Source: Candidatus Veblenbacteria bacterium
GTDB taxonomy: Bacteria > Patescibacteriota > Patescibacteriia > Veblenbacterales > UBA10138
Assembly (NCBI GenBank): GCA_030700105.1
Contig: JAUYKG010000046.1
Coordinates: 1 to 38,038, forward strand
Direction of reading: 5' to 3'
DNA: 38,038 bases
Shown here in pieces: positions 19,181 to 25,791 of the stretch. The position numbers and the translations under genes are program-made. Within the stretch, counting starts at the first letter, position 1; the number at the start of each line of letters is the position of its first letter. A model generated the notes under the pieces. The model saw only the letters and a program-made list of their open reading frames with translations, made no database searches and was not told the origin of the DNA.

Positions 19181-19184
19181 AAGG

Positions 19185-19598
19185 TTACTTCTTCTTTACG
19201 CCGTACAAACTGCGGCCTTGTTTACGGTTCTCCACGCCCGTTGTGTCGTACACGCCGCGCACAATGTGATAGCGCACGCCTGGCAAATCCTTCACGCGGC
19301 CGCCGCGGATCATAACAATGGAGTGCTCCTGTAGGTTGTGCCCCACACCCGGAATGTAGGCTGTTACCTCCATACCGTTGGAAAGCCTCACGCGGGCGAT
19401 CTTGCGCAGAGCCGAGTTCGGCTTTTTGGGGGTCATAGTAGTTACCTTAAGACAAACCCCGCGCTTGAACGGGCTGCCTTTGGGCAGGTCGGTGCGCAGG
19501 CGCTTCTCGGTGTTCAAAACCGGTTCCAGAGCCGGGGTTTTGGACTTACGCCCTGCGCTCTTGCGGCTGTGCCGGACAAGCTGGTTAATAGTTGGCAT
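19185..19598 (-). CDS. rpsL: Small subunit ribosomal protein uS12
   Basis: 137 aa. [16 protein letters not shown] and [20 protein letters not shown] are present, with lysine at the usual streptomycin-sensitivity position in TPKKPNS, so no resistance change is seen there. First gene of the str cluster, with a strong promoter (19638-19666) just upstream. No Shine-Dalgarno sequence is visible. Confidence 0.98.
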   Translation of the reverse strand: MPTINQLVRHSRKSAGRKSKTPALEPVLNTEKRLRTDLPKGSPFKRGVCLKVTTMTPKKPNSALRKIARVRLSNGMEVTAYIPGVGHNLQEHSIVMIRGGRVKDLPGVRYHIVRGVYDTTGVENRKQGRSLYGVKKK

Positions 19599-19637
19599 TC
19601 GCTAGGTATAAAAAAATAGGGTTTAGTTCCGCGTCGG

Positions 19638-19666
19638 AGTGTACCAAGTAGCCCAGTTGCCGTCAA
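19638..19666 (-). promoter_or_regulatory. Promoter of the str (rpsL) operon
   Basis: Minus-strand TTGACG (19666-19661), 17-base spacer, TACACT (19643-19638). The start point would be near 19631, giving a leader of about 33 bases before rpsL. It is the first promoter of the long ribosomal cluster. Confidence 0.8.
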
Positions 19667-19701
19667 GTCCCAGCTCAGCCACGAATCTGTTCGGCCAAAA
19701 T

Positions 19702-19733
19702 AAAAAAGCCCCGCATTATAGAAATTACGGGGC
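19702..19733 (-). terminator. Intrinsic terminator after the 123-aa gene
   Basis: On the minus strand GCCCCG, a 14-base loop, CGGGGC and TTTTTT. It ends the transcript of the gene at 19754-20125 and insulates the rpsL promoter. Confidence 0.85.
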
Positions 19734-19753
19734 CTTATTCACTTACAAAAATT

Positions 19754-20125
19754 TCAGCCGGATGCCTTCTCGGCTAACTGGAGGCCTTCAACTTTCGCAG
19801 GATTAAGGTTGTTTCCGTGCCCGCGCGGAGAAAAAATGATGGCATCACCCGTAACCAGGGTAAAACACAAACGGCTATCACCAAGCCCAATAACGGCTCC
19901 AATCCACAAGGAAGCACGGTAATTCAGTTCATTGGCCTTAACCCACTGCTTCGGTATCGGGGGGTAACTTTCTCCTTTGGCTACCCAAGCCCACGTAACG
20001 TGGAGCTCGCCATCCTCCACTGTGACAGCGGCAATTTCTCCGCAGTAAATGTACCCCTCTTTGCTGTTCTGAACCTCCATCTGCCCGCCAGCGTATGGGG
20101 CGAGTAATTCTGTTGTTATTTTCAT
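19754..20125 (-). CDS. Hypothetical 123-aa protein
   Basis: Not recognised. It starts MKITTELLAPYAGGQMEVQN and reads like a small beta-rich domain: alternating strands such as EIAAVTVEDGELHVTWAWVA and SRLCFTLVTGDAIIFSPRG. No signal peptide or membrane segment. Translation signals are very strong (GAAAGGAG six bases before ATG). It has its own promoter (20183-20211) and terminator, so it is a single-gene unit. Confidence 0.75.
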   Translation of the reverse strand: MKITTELLAPYAGGQMEVQNSKEGYIYCGEIAAVTVEDGELHVTWAWVAKGESYPPIPKQWVKANELNYRASLWIGAVIGLGDSRLCFTLVTGDAIIFSPRGHGNNLNPAKVEGLQLAEKASG

Positions 20126-20182
20126 AGCATCTCCTTTCCAAGAGAATGTTTTGTTAATGTGTTATTTAATTCCTTTTTCGCA

Positions 20183-20211
20183 ACCTTAATATATGGGGGT
20201 CCAAAAGTCAA
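20183..20211 (-). promoter_or_regulatory. Promoter of the 123-aa gene
   Basis: Minus-strand TTGACT (20211-20206), 17-base spacer, TAAGGT (20188-20183). It lies directly after the terminator at 20216-20236 and about 58 bases before the ATG. Confidence 0.7.
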
Positions 20212-20215
20212 TACC

Positions 20216-20236
20216 AAAAACCGCCACCTAGGGCGG
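20216..20236 (-). terminator. Intrinsic terminator after the P-loop kinase gene
   Basis: Minus-strand CCGCC, a 6-base loop, GGCGG, then TTTTTGG. It lies about 106 bases after the stop of the kinase gene at 20343. Confidence 0.65.
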
Positions 20237-20270
20237 CAGATACGCATCTACCTGCGGCAGACAGGACTTG

Positions 20271-20290
20271 TTACGTAACTAATTACGTAA
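20271..20290. repeat. Two palindromic TTACGTAA boxes, 12-base period
   Basis: TTACGTAA, CTAA, TTACGTAA. Each 8-mer is its own reverse complement, and their centres are 12 bases apart. They lie between the kinase gene stop and its terminator. A binding site for a dimeric regulator is possible; no direct evidence. Confidence 0.5.
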
Positions 20291-20342
20291 TCCTAACTTG
20301 GCCTTGTAAAACGACACTCGAGAAATAATTAGTTATGGCGGC

Positions 20343-20882
20343 TTAGGTTTTAACTCCGCAGCTCTTTAAAACCTGTATGAATTGTTCTGCAACCTGGTGG
20401 GGAGTAGCAGAAGAAGTATCAATAATAGGCTCACCAAAGCTCTCCGCCTGTTTACGTAAAAATTTCAGCCAATTTTTCATGTCTTCGCTAGCAAGCCAAG
20501 CCTGTTGCCTCCCGTCAACTAACCTTTTTACCATTATCTCCTGCCCGCAATCTATCAAAACTATCTTATATTTCTTAAAGCTCTGTATTGCAAAACCGGC
20601 TTTTATAAATTCAAGGTTTGCCTGGCCATCCATAATTATTACTTCTTTGTCCAAAAAAGCCGTAACCATTTTATTTATCCACTCGTAGGTCTTAGTGCGT
20701 TGCCAATTTTCTGCTGAACCATATTCTTTAATCATTTCCTCTGTAGAAGGAACATCCATGGAATCGAACTTTAAAAATTCCCAATTTTTTCTATCAGAAA
20801 ATTTTAGTTTCAAGTTATCTAGCAGGGTAGTCTTACCCACGCCCGAGGCACCAGTTATAAAAATTATGAGCTTGCTGTTCAT
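20343..20882 (-). CDS. Small P-loop kinase-like NTPase
   Basis: 179 aa. Walker A is GASGVGKTTLL at residues 10-20. A hydrophobic strand ending in Asp (VIIMDGQANLEF, about residue 78) may be the Walker B equivalent, and IVLIDCGQEIMVKRLVDGRQ followed by QAWLASEDMKNWLKFLRK looks like the lid of nucleoside/nucleotide-kinase folds. The substrate is unknown; chloramphenicol-phosphotransferase-like, adenylate/cytidylate-kinase-like and similar small kinases share this layout. It follows the 108-aa gene by 29 bases and is AT-rich compared with the ribosomal genes. Confidence 0.8.
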   Translation of the reverse strand: MNSKLIIFITGASGVGKTTLLDNLKLKFSDRKNWEFLKFDSMDVPSTEEMIKEYGSAENWQRTKTYEWINKMVTAFLDKEVIIMDGQANLEFIKAGFAIQSFKKYKIVLIDCGQEIMVKRLVDGRQQAWLASEDMKNWLKFLRKQAESFGEPIIDTSSATPHQVAEQFIQVLKSCGVKT

Positions 20883-20911
20883 AAATAGTTTTCAGGCCCT
20901 GAAGTCGGGGC

Positions 20912-21238
20912 TCATTTTACTTCTTCCCACTCCCCTGTTTCAGATTTGTATACCACAATTTTATCTCCACCCACTGCCATTTCACCCTGGTAATACACAC
21001 GGTAAATCGCAGATTCTGATGCCTCGTTATGGTTTGGAAACCTTCCTTTCCTCATGTACTCATATTGGATAATTTCACCCTGCTCTTCACTTGCGCCTTT
21101 TACTTCAAGCAAATAGAGCCCTTGTTCGTCAAATAATTCACGTACGAGTACGGGGTTTTCTACAAAACGAGAAATGACTTCTAACACTTCTTCTTTTGTT
21201 AGTATCCGTTCCGGGCCCTTTTCAATTCCGTTTTCCAT
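20912..21238 (-). CDS. Hypothetical 108-aa protein, upstream partner of the kinase gene
   Basis: Not recognised. Acidic, with a helical N-terminus (RILTKEEVLEVISRFVENPV) and a beta-rich remainder (GLYLLEVKGASEEQGEIIQY, AIYRVYYQGEMAVGGDKIVV, YKSETGEWEEV). No signal peptide. A TATAAT box ends 6 bases before the ATG, so the message may be leaderless. Probably co-transcribed with the kinase gene downstream. Confidence 0.7.
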   Translation of the reverse strand: MENGIEKGPERILTKEEVLEVISRFVENPVLVRELFDEQGLYLLEVKGASEEQGEIIQYEYMRKGRFPNHNEASESAIYRVYYQGEMAVGGDKIVVYKSETGEWEEVK

Positions 21239-21244
21239 TACTCA

Positions 21245-21250
21245 ATTATA
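21245..21250 (-). promoter_or_regulatory. -10 box giving a possible leaderless transcript
   Basis: Perfect TATAAT on the minus strand, ending 6 bases before the ATG at 21238. The expected +1 is at or next to the A of the ATG. The -35 region (CTCGTA) is poor. Confidence 0.5.
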
Positions 21251-21388
21251 TGAGCGCTAAAATTATTTACGAGCCTGATGGAACGGTGTTCGAACAATTA
21301 TTCAGGAGAATTTTACTAATTTATATTCTGCAACCTGAATATGGCTCTCTGGCATGAAGCTGGGACCAGCAATCGAACTCAAGGAGTT

Positions 21389-21538
21389 TTAAGAATGGAA
21401 TTTTTTCTGTAAATTTCGCTTATACTTATGCGTTTGCTTCCTGGCTTCCAGCATAAGCCGCTTTATCTCTAGCCGCTTCTTGGTTTTGTGAGAGCGTGAT
21501 TTTTTGCCCTTGCCAATACCGGTATCTCTTTTTGCCAT
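21389..21538 (-). CDS. Very basic 49-aa protein
   Basis: A short open frame: starts MAKRDTGIGKGKKSRSHKTK, continues KRLEIKRLMLEARKQTHKYK and ends RNLQKKFHS. Almost half of the residues are Lys, Arg or His, so it most likely binds nucleic acid or ribosomes. It does not match the small ribosomal proteins I know (bL32, bL33, bL34, bL36, bS21, bTHX). Composition (few Thr/Cys, a helical Leu/Ile heptad after residue 22) argues for a real protein. No Shine-Dalgarno sequence is visible. It lies after the M50 gene and its terminator. Confidence 0.55.
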   Translation of the reverse strand: MAKRDTGIGKGKKSRSHKTKKRLEIKRLMLEARKQTHKYKRNLQKKFHS

Positions 21539-21582
21539 ATTGTTTATACAACCATTAATAGTTATCTAACCAGAAGTATAAC

Positions 21583-21612
21583 AAAAATCCCTAAGTTAAG
21601 CACCAAGGGATT
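21583..21612 (-). terminator. Intrinsic terminator after the M50 peptidase gene
   Basis: Minus-strand AATCCCT, a 13-base loop, AGGGATT running into TTTTTG. Confidence 0.75.
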
Positions 21613-21614
21613 GT

Positions 21615-21637
21615 TGGCGGGGGCGGTAGGAATCGAG
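21615..21637 (-). other. tRNA/tmRNA 3'-end-like fragment
   Basis: The minus strand reads TCGATTCCTACC followed by GCCCCCGCCA, which looks like the T-loop, T-stem 3' side, acceptor 3' strand and CCA end of a tRNA or tmRNA. The matching 5' halves are not upstream (that sequence is the end of the M50 gene and does not pair). It may be a leftover attachment site or chance. Confidence 0.25.
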
Positions 21638-21647
21638 CACTGCTGAA

Positions 21648-22265
21648 CTACAACAAAAACTGACCGGCGGCAAGGTAATAGAGCCAAGCCATTATCGGCT
21701 GCAGCCAATCGAATAGGAACAGAAGGAAGAAAATAAGAATAATAAACCCAAAGCGCTGCAGCCAAACTTTAAAGCTGTACAAACTGTCCGGCAGGAAGGA
21801 GAACAGCACGTGGCTGCCATCCAACGGCGGAATGGGCACCAGGTTAAACACCGCCAAGAGAACGTTAGCGTACACCACAATGGAAAGGAACACGGTAAAG
21901 GTAGAGGGATCCATAAACCGCACGAACAGCCCCAGGCCAAAAGCCAGCACCAGGTTCGCCGCTGGTCCGGCTAGGCCCACCACTGCCGGCCCCCAGCGCC
22001 GCAGGCGCAAAGCCAGGGGGTTAAAAGGCACGGGCTTGGCGTAAGCGAACAGGAAACTACCGCTGGTTAAAAAGAACAGCAAAAAAGGCAGCAACAGCGT
22101 GCCCCAAATGTCTATGTGCGGAATGGGGTTTATTGTCAGCCGCCCAGCCAGGCGCGGGGTAGGGTCCCCCAGCTTATCGGCCGCGAACCCATGCGCCCAT
22201 TCGTGCAGAATGGCCGAAGGGATAATGACCAGAATAAAGAACAAAAGTTGTATGGTGTTTTCCAT
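21648..22265 (-). CDS. Site-2 protease family (M50) membrane metallopeptidase
   Basis: 205 aa integral membrane protein. HEWAHGFAADKLGD at about residues 21-34 carries the HExxH zinc site within the first hydrophobic segment, and NLVPIPPLDGSH (about residue 143) supplies the third zinc ligand Asp and the LDG motif of the family. About five to six membrane segments are visible. No PDZ domain is present, so this is the short YwhC/rhomboid-like-size M50B group rather than RseP. Substrate unknown. AAGG precedes the ATG. The gene is divergent from rpmB. Confidence 0.93.
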   Translation of the reverse strand: MENTIQLLFFILVIIPSAILHEWAHGFAADKLGDPTPRLAGRLTINPIPHIDIWGTLLLPFLLFFLTSGSFLFAYAKPVPFNPLALRLRRWGPAVVGLAGPAANLVLAFGLGLFVRFMDPSTFTVFLSIVVYANVLLAVFNLVPIPPLDGSHVLFSFLPDSLYSFKVWLQRFGFIILIFFLLFLFDWLQPIMAWLYYLAAGQFLL

Positions 22266-22269
22266 AGCC

Positions 22270-22297
22270 TTGACGATTTAAGTGGACCTGCTACACT
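22270..22297 (+). promoter_or_regulatory. Promoter of rpmB
   Basis: TTGACG (22270-22275), 16-base spacer, TACACT (22292-22297). The leader to rpmB would be about 80 bases and contains a short repeated CTACTAG/CTAGCTA stretch (about 22334-22350). It overlaps the region just upstream of the divergent M50 gene. Confidence 0.65.
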
Positions 22298-22382
22298 AAA
22301 CCAGTCTTAGTTTTCTCACTACTTGCTACTCCCTACTAGCTACTAGCTAGTTTAACTATATACTACCTCCTTTTTTCTCGCT

Positions 22383-22559
22383 ATGGCTCGAACTTGCGAC
22401 AAATGTGGACGCGGTTATTACAAAGCCCTTTCCCGCAGTCACTCCAATATTAAAACCATAAAGCGCCAACACCTAAACTTGCAAAGCAAGGTGGTGGAGG
22501 GCAAGCGTTTGCGTGTATGCACTAGTTGTATTAAAACCCTGGCCAAGGTCGCGGCCTAA
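22383..22559 (+). CDS. rpmB: Large subunit ribosomal protein bL28
   Basis: 58 aa: MARTCDKCGRGYYKALSRSH, then SNIKTIKRQHLNLQSKVVEG and KRLRVCTSCIKTLAKVAA. The CDKCG and CTSC pairs form a zinc site; the SHSN-x-KTIKRQH-x-LNLQ core is diagnostic of bL28. It is a single-gene unit with its own promoter and terminator. No Shine-Dalgarno sequence is visible. Confidence 0.93.
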   Translation: MARTCDKCGRGYYKALSRSHSNIKTIKRQHLNLQSKVVEGKRLRVCTSCIKTLAKVAA

Positions 22560-22587
22560 CCCCTACTTAAACCTGCCTTGTCGTGCC

Positions 22588-22615
22588 GCCCTCCAGAAAG
22601 TCCGGGGGGCTTTTT
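22588..22615 (+). terminator. Intrinsic terminator after rpmB
   Basis: GCCCTCC, a 9-base loop, GGGGGGC (one T-G pair) and TTTTTG. Confidence 0.8.
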
Positions 22616-22625
22616 GTATATAAAT

Positions 22626-22664
22626 AAGGGTGTAAAACGTTGGAGAAACGCTCTACACCCTTTT
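22626..22664. terminator. Bidirectional terminator between rpmB and the 160-aa gene
   Basis: AAGGGTGTA pairs with TACACCCTT (9 bases) around a 19-base loop. On the plus strand it ends in TTTT. On the minus strand the distal arm is followed by TATTTATATAC, so it can also serve the 160-aa gene, whose stop is at 22703. Confidence 0.65.
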
Positions 22665-22702
22665 ACGCACAGCATCTTTGTTTGGGAGGGATTTAAATTA
22701 TT

Positions 22703-23185
22703 TCAGAACCTCAGCCAGACGTAGCCAAGGGCGAAAGCCGTAGCACAAGTAAGCGCATGTAATAAAAAGTATGTTCGGCCGCTAGTCTTTGTTTTTGACC
22801 AGTCGCCCAAAAGATACCACAGCACGTAGAACAATATAGGTATAAGGCCAAAGTAAAACCCAGCTGGCCCCAGCCAAACACCTGCAACCGATAAACCTAC
22901 AGCGGCGACACTCATTTGACTGGCAAAGTGCTGCAACATTATGGATTCCTTCCAAAAATCGCAGGCTGAAATAGTAAGTAGGAAGGACAGCACGCCGACA
23001 GCAAGTACAATATAAGTAAGAGCGGCTAGGGGCTTAAATTCTTCAAAATAAAAGAACAATGAAGCTCCTAAGATTAGCGCCAGTATGACGAACAAGACTA
23101 CGGCCAACTGCGGCGTTACCGACCCCTTTTTTTCTTCTTTTTCCGAGTGGTAGTACTGAGATTGGGTACGAACTGTGTTAACCAT
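22703..23185 (-). CDS. Hypothetical four-helix membrane protein
   Basis: 160 aa. A charged N-terminus (about 25 residues, rich in Glu and Lys) is followed by four to five hydrophobic segments: LAVVLFVILALILGASLFFY, AALTYIVLAVGVLSFLLTIS, AAVGLSVAGVWLGPAGFYFG with LIPILFYVLWYLLG, and YFLLHALTCATAFALGYVWL. No family recognised. AAAGGAGGT lies 7 bases before the ATG, one of the strongest ribosome binding sites in the window. It has its own promoter. Confidence 0.8.
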   Translation of the reverse strand: MVNTVRTQSQYYHSEKEEKKGSVTPQLAVVLFVILALILGASLFFYFEEFKPLAALTYIVLAVGVLSFLLTISACDFWKESIMLQHFASQMSVAAVGLSVAGVWLGPAGFYFGLIPILFYVLWYLLGDWSKTKTSGRTYFLLHALTCATAFALGYVWLRF

Positions 23186-23226
23186 TAGATTTACCTCCTT
23201 TATTTATTGTTTTTTGTTTTGCCACG

Positions 23227-23255
23227 AGCTTACAAGCTCCCTTCCAAAAAGTCAA
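23227..23255 (-). promoter_or_regulatory. Promoter of the 160-aa membrane protein
   Basis: Minus-strand TTGACT (23255-23250), 17-base spacer, TAAGCT (23232-23227). The -35 comes straight after the terminator of the upstream surface-protein gene; the 81-aa gene has the same arrangement after the paralogue's terminator. Confidence 0.6.
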
Positions 23256-23262
23256 GTCAAAC

Positions 23263-23298
23263 AAAAAAGTGCGGAAGGTATTGGATTCCTTTCGCACT
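23263..23298 (-). terminator. Terminator of the first surface-protein paralogue
   Basis: Minus-strand AGTGCGAAAGG pairs with CCTTCCGCACT (one mismatch), followed by TTTTTTG. Nearly identical to the terminator at 25714-25749. Confidence 0.85.
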
Positions 23299-23317
23299 AA
23301 ATTTCGGTAGGGTGGTG

Positions 23318-25171
23318 CTACTTGGTGAGCACCATTTTGTTTGTTTTTGTGAACGGTCCAGCTTGGAGCTGGTAAAAGTAGGTTCCACTGGGGAGGTTTT
23401 GGCCGATGAATTCAGCCGTGTAGCTACCGGGCGGCAGCTCCTCGTTGACCAGTATGGCCACCTCTTGTCCGACTAGGTCGTAAACAACCAATCGAACATG
23501 GGTGGTATTGGGTATCTGGTAACTAATTACTGTTACCGGATTGAATGGGTTTGGATAGTTCTGGCTAAGCGAGAACTCTAGGGGAGCACCAACAGTAACA
23601 GCGAAAGAATCGCTGTATTCGTATGTGCCATCAAAGTCCACTTGCTTCAAACGGTAGAGGTAAATGCCTGATAGTGCACTATTGTCCACAAAACTATAGT
23701 AATGAGGAACGGGAGTAGTCCCATGGCCAGGCACGAATGCCACTGTGGTATAGGCTTGGCCTACAGCTTGTCTCTCTATCTCGAAACCACTGTTATTCAG
23801 CTCAGTTGCCGTTATCCAGGAAAGATATACTTTCCCTTCTATTGCAACTGCGCTAAACGTAGTTAGCTCAACTGGCACTGGCACTTCAACGTGCAATACC
23901 CAGCTTAGAGTATCGCTACCTCCCCTGCCGTCTTCCACCATGACAGAAATTGGGTGAAAACCGGTATCTGCCATTGTTGGCGTGCCTACGAAATGGGCAG
24001 TGAGGATAGAGCTCTCAAGCTCTATCAGGAACGACAGAAATCCTGGTTTTTCCAATAAGGTAAAGGCTAGGGTGTCGTTATCAACATCCTCAGCCATTAC
24101 CACAACATCGTAAGGCTCTCCTACGGTTGCTGTGGTTGGGGGCAATGGCCCAACAAAGTTGGGGCTATTGTTCTGGGTCTGGTAATCATAATAGTAGACA
24201 TGGAACTGCCCCACGAACCACATGTGGCGCTCGTCTATAAAGCATGCACGCAGAAAGTCTGAGTCGTACCCAATACTACTAGGCTGGAAGGTCTCTCCTG
24301 CGTCGGTGGTCTTCATAATCTGGTTCTCGGAACCAAGCCCTACCGCAACGTATGCAACTTGATCATTGATGACTATGGCATCACGAGGCAGGTATGAAGG
24401 TTTTGGTGTGTACGGCAACCATGAAGCACCTCCATCAGTAGTTCGATAACCACCATATTCCCATGTGACTCCATTAGACCATTCAAGATAACCGGTCTGA
24501 CCCGACGGACTGAAGGAAAGGAAATTGTGGTTCACCGAGGTGTCGTTTACGATAGCGTGGTCAATCCACGTATTGCCGCCGTCAGTCGTTTTTATAAGTG
24601 TTCCCTTAAGGCCAGCGATCCAAGCTACAGAATCGTTCACTACAGCAATACTTCGTAGTCCCCCATATTGCGGAAACTGAATCAGTTGCCATGAAACCCC
24701 CTTATCCGTTGAATAGAGCAATAGGCCGTATTGATCCCACGAGTTCATCCAGTAACCACCTGCAACTACAAGTTTGGAACCGAAGTGTTTCATATCCCAC
24801 CAGCGGCTATTGCCTGCGGGATGTGATATGGTGTTCCAGCTATTTCCATTGGTAGTTGTACTAGCCAATATACCAGGACCGCTGCCAAAACCGCTTGAAC
24901 CCGCGACCCATACGGTTTCGCCTTCTATGTGAATAGTTACGTAATCGTAGATACCCGAAGGCAAACTTGCTACATCTGCCCAATCGCGTCCACCATTTGT
25001 GGATTTCACTATTTTATTGTTTCCTACAGCCCATCCATTAAGAGTGTCACTAAAAATGATATCATTAAAACCCGATGGGGGGCCGGGGAGCTCAACCCTA
25101 AACCACTGCGCGCTTACCGTTGAAACGGCGAGCGCAATTATAACTACTACGAACATTGCAAGCCGTTTCAT
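23318..25171 (-). CDS. Secreted propeller protein with T9SS-type C-terminal domain (copy 1)
   Basis: 617 aa. Signal peptide MKRLAMFVVVIIALAVSTVS ending AQ. Residues about 25-330 form BNR/Ycf48-like propeller blades (GWAVGNNKIVKSTNGGRDW, GTLIKTTDGGNTWIDH, QIMKTTDAGETFQPS). Then a cadherin/Ig-like domain (TVGEPYDVVVMAEDVDNDTL), a domain starting VPVELTTFSAVAIEGKVYLS with ELNNSGFEIERQ, and from about residue 531 a T9SS type A sorting-like domain (FSLSQNYPNPFNPVTVISYQ; GTYFYQLQAG; NKMVLTK). In Bacteroidota and Ignavibacteria that domain directs export through type IX secretion and surface attachment. Perfect AGGAGG before ATG and a consensus promoter. Tandem paralogue at 25792-27642. Confidence 0.93.
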   Translation of the reverse strand: MKRLAMFVVVIIALAVSTVSAQWFRVELPGPPSGFNDIIFSDTLNGWAVGNNKIVKSTNGGRDWADVASLPSGIYDYVTIHIEGETVWVAGSSGFGSGPGILASTTTNGNSWNTISHPAGNSRWWDMKHFGSKLVVAGGYWMNSWDQYGLLLYSTDKGVSWQLIQFPQYGGLRSIAVVNDSVAWIAGLKGTLIKTTDGGNTWIDHAIVNDTSVNHNFLSFSPSGQTGYLEWSNGVTWEYGGYRTTDGGASWLPYTPKPSYLPRDAIVINDQVAYVAVGLGSENQIMKTTDAGETFQPSSIGYDSDFLRACFIDERHMWFVGQFHVYYYDYQTQNNSPNFVGPLPPTTATVGEPYDVVVMAEDVDNDTLAFTLLEKPGFLSFLIELESSILTAHFVGTPTMADTGFHPISVMVEDGRGGSDTLSWVLHVEVPVPVELTTFSAVAIEGKVYLSWITATELNNSGFEIERQAVGQAYTTVAFVPGHGTTPVPHYYSFVDNSALSGIYLYRLKQVDFDGTYEYSDSFAVTVGAPLEFSLSQNYPNPFNPVTVISYQIPNTTHVRLVVYDLVGQEVAILVNEELPPGSYTAEFIGQNLPSGTYFYQLQAGPFTKTNKMVLTK

Positions 25172-25200
25172 GGCTGCCTCCTTTTGTTTTTATTTTAGAA

Positions 25201-25215
25201 TCCGCCCAAGGCGGA
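25201..25215. repeat. Short palindromic repeat, copy 1
   Basis: TCCGCC, CAA, GGCGGA, in the 5' leader of the first surface-protein gene. Identical copies at 25764-25778 and 27668-27682. Confidence 0.8.
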
Positions 25216-25324
25216 CGAGTTATGAATTAAGAATCACGAATTAAGGCTCCGCGGTTCCAATTATTTATTAACGAACTAAACGTTAAGTTCCTTCTACCTT
25301 CATTAATTACATTAAAAAAAGAAC

Positions 25325-25335
25325 TTAACAAGTTA
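25325..25335. promoter_or_regulatory. Operator-like inverted repeat at the promoter start
   Basis: TTAACAAGTTA (arms TAAC/GTTA) directly downstream of the -10 box of the first paralogue's promoter. The same 11 bases are in the same place at 27794-27804. Confidence 0.4.
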
Positions 25336-25362
25336 GTATACAACAAAAATGATAGCTGTCAA
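25335..25362 (-). promoter_or_regulatory. Promoter of surface protein copy 1
   Basis: Minus-strand TTGACA (25362-25357), 16-base spacer, TATACT (25340-25335), close to full consensus. The leader is about 157 bases and holds the palindromic repeat at 25201. Confidence 0.8.
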
Positions 25363-25400
25363 AAGGCTACCGTCTAACTACTACAAAATAGGCTAAGTCC

Positions 25401-25646
25401 TTACGCTATCTTGAGCTGCTGCTTTACTTCAGCCAGTTCTTTGGTATGACGTTCAACCTCCTCCTCAATCCGGCGCACCCACTCAACAGTAAAGATACGC
25501 TCTTGGTCCAAGCGGCGTAAAATGCTCATCATCTGATCATACCCTGCCAAGTATTCATCACGCCTTAACGTAGCATCAAGCTTGCGCTCGATGTTAGCTA
25601 AACGTTCGCCGTGCTCCACTAAAACTTTTGTAGCTTTTTCTTCCAT
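25401..25646 (-). CDS. Hypothetical 81-aa coiled-coil protein
   Basis: Mostly charged heptads throughout (VEHGERLANIERKLDATLRR, LRRLDQERIFTVEWVRRIEE and EVERHTKELAEVKQQLKIA), so a coiled coil is likely. No signal peptide. It lies between the two surface-protein paralogues with its own promoter. Similar short proteins are common in CPR genomes; no function known to me. Confidence 0.65.
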   Translation of the reverse strand: MEEKATKVLVEHGERLANIERKLDATLRRDEYLAGYDQMMSILRRLDQERIFTVEWVRRIEEEVERHTKELAEVKQQLKIA

Positions 25647-25678
25647 AGTAAGATTTAAATACCTAGGTTTCTAGAGTA

Positions 25679-25706
25679 ATAATACTACCAATAAAAATCA
25701 CGTCAA
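25679..25706 (-). promoter_or_regulatory. Promoter of the 81-aa gene
   Basis: Minus-strand TTGACG (25706-25701), 16-base spacer, TATTAT (25684-25679), just downstream of the terminator of copy 2. Confidence 0.65.
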
Positions 25707-25713
25707 GTCAAAT

Positions 25714-25749
25714 AAAAAAGTGCGGAAGGTATTGGGTTCCTCTCGCACT
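25714..25749 (-). terminator. Terminator of the second surface-protein paralogue
   Basis: Minus-strand AGTGCGAGAGG pairs with CCTTCCGCACT (imperfect), then TTTTTTATT. Nearly the same as at 23263-23298, so the duplication reaches past the gene. Confidence 0.85.
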
Positions 25750-25763
25750 AAAATTCGGTAGGA

Positions 25764-25778
25764 TCCGCCCAAGGCGGA
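25764..25778. repeat. Short palindromic repeat, copy 2
   Basis: Same 15 bases as at 25201. It lies between the stop codon and terminator of copy 2 and is flanked on both sides by TTCGGT (25755-25760 and 25783-25788). Copy 1's 3' region has a single TTCGGT and no palindrome, so this looks like an insertion with a small target duplication. Confidence 0.75.
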
Positions 25779-25791
25779 CAAGTTTCGGTTC

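Noticed and set aside
21340-21385. A second tRNA-like string (minus strand GAGTTCGATTGCTGG) near the 49-aa gene
   Set aside because: The T-loop-like core is present but neither T-stem nor acceptor stem can pair; treated as chance.
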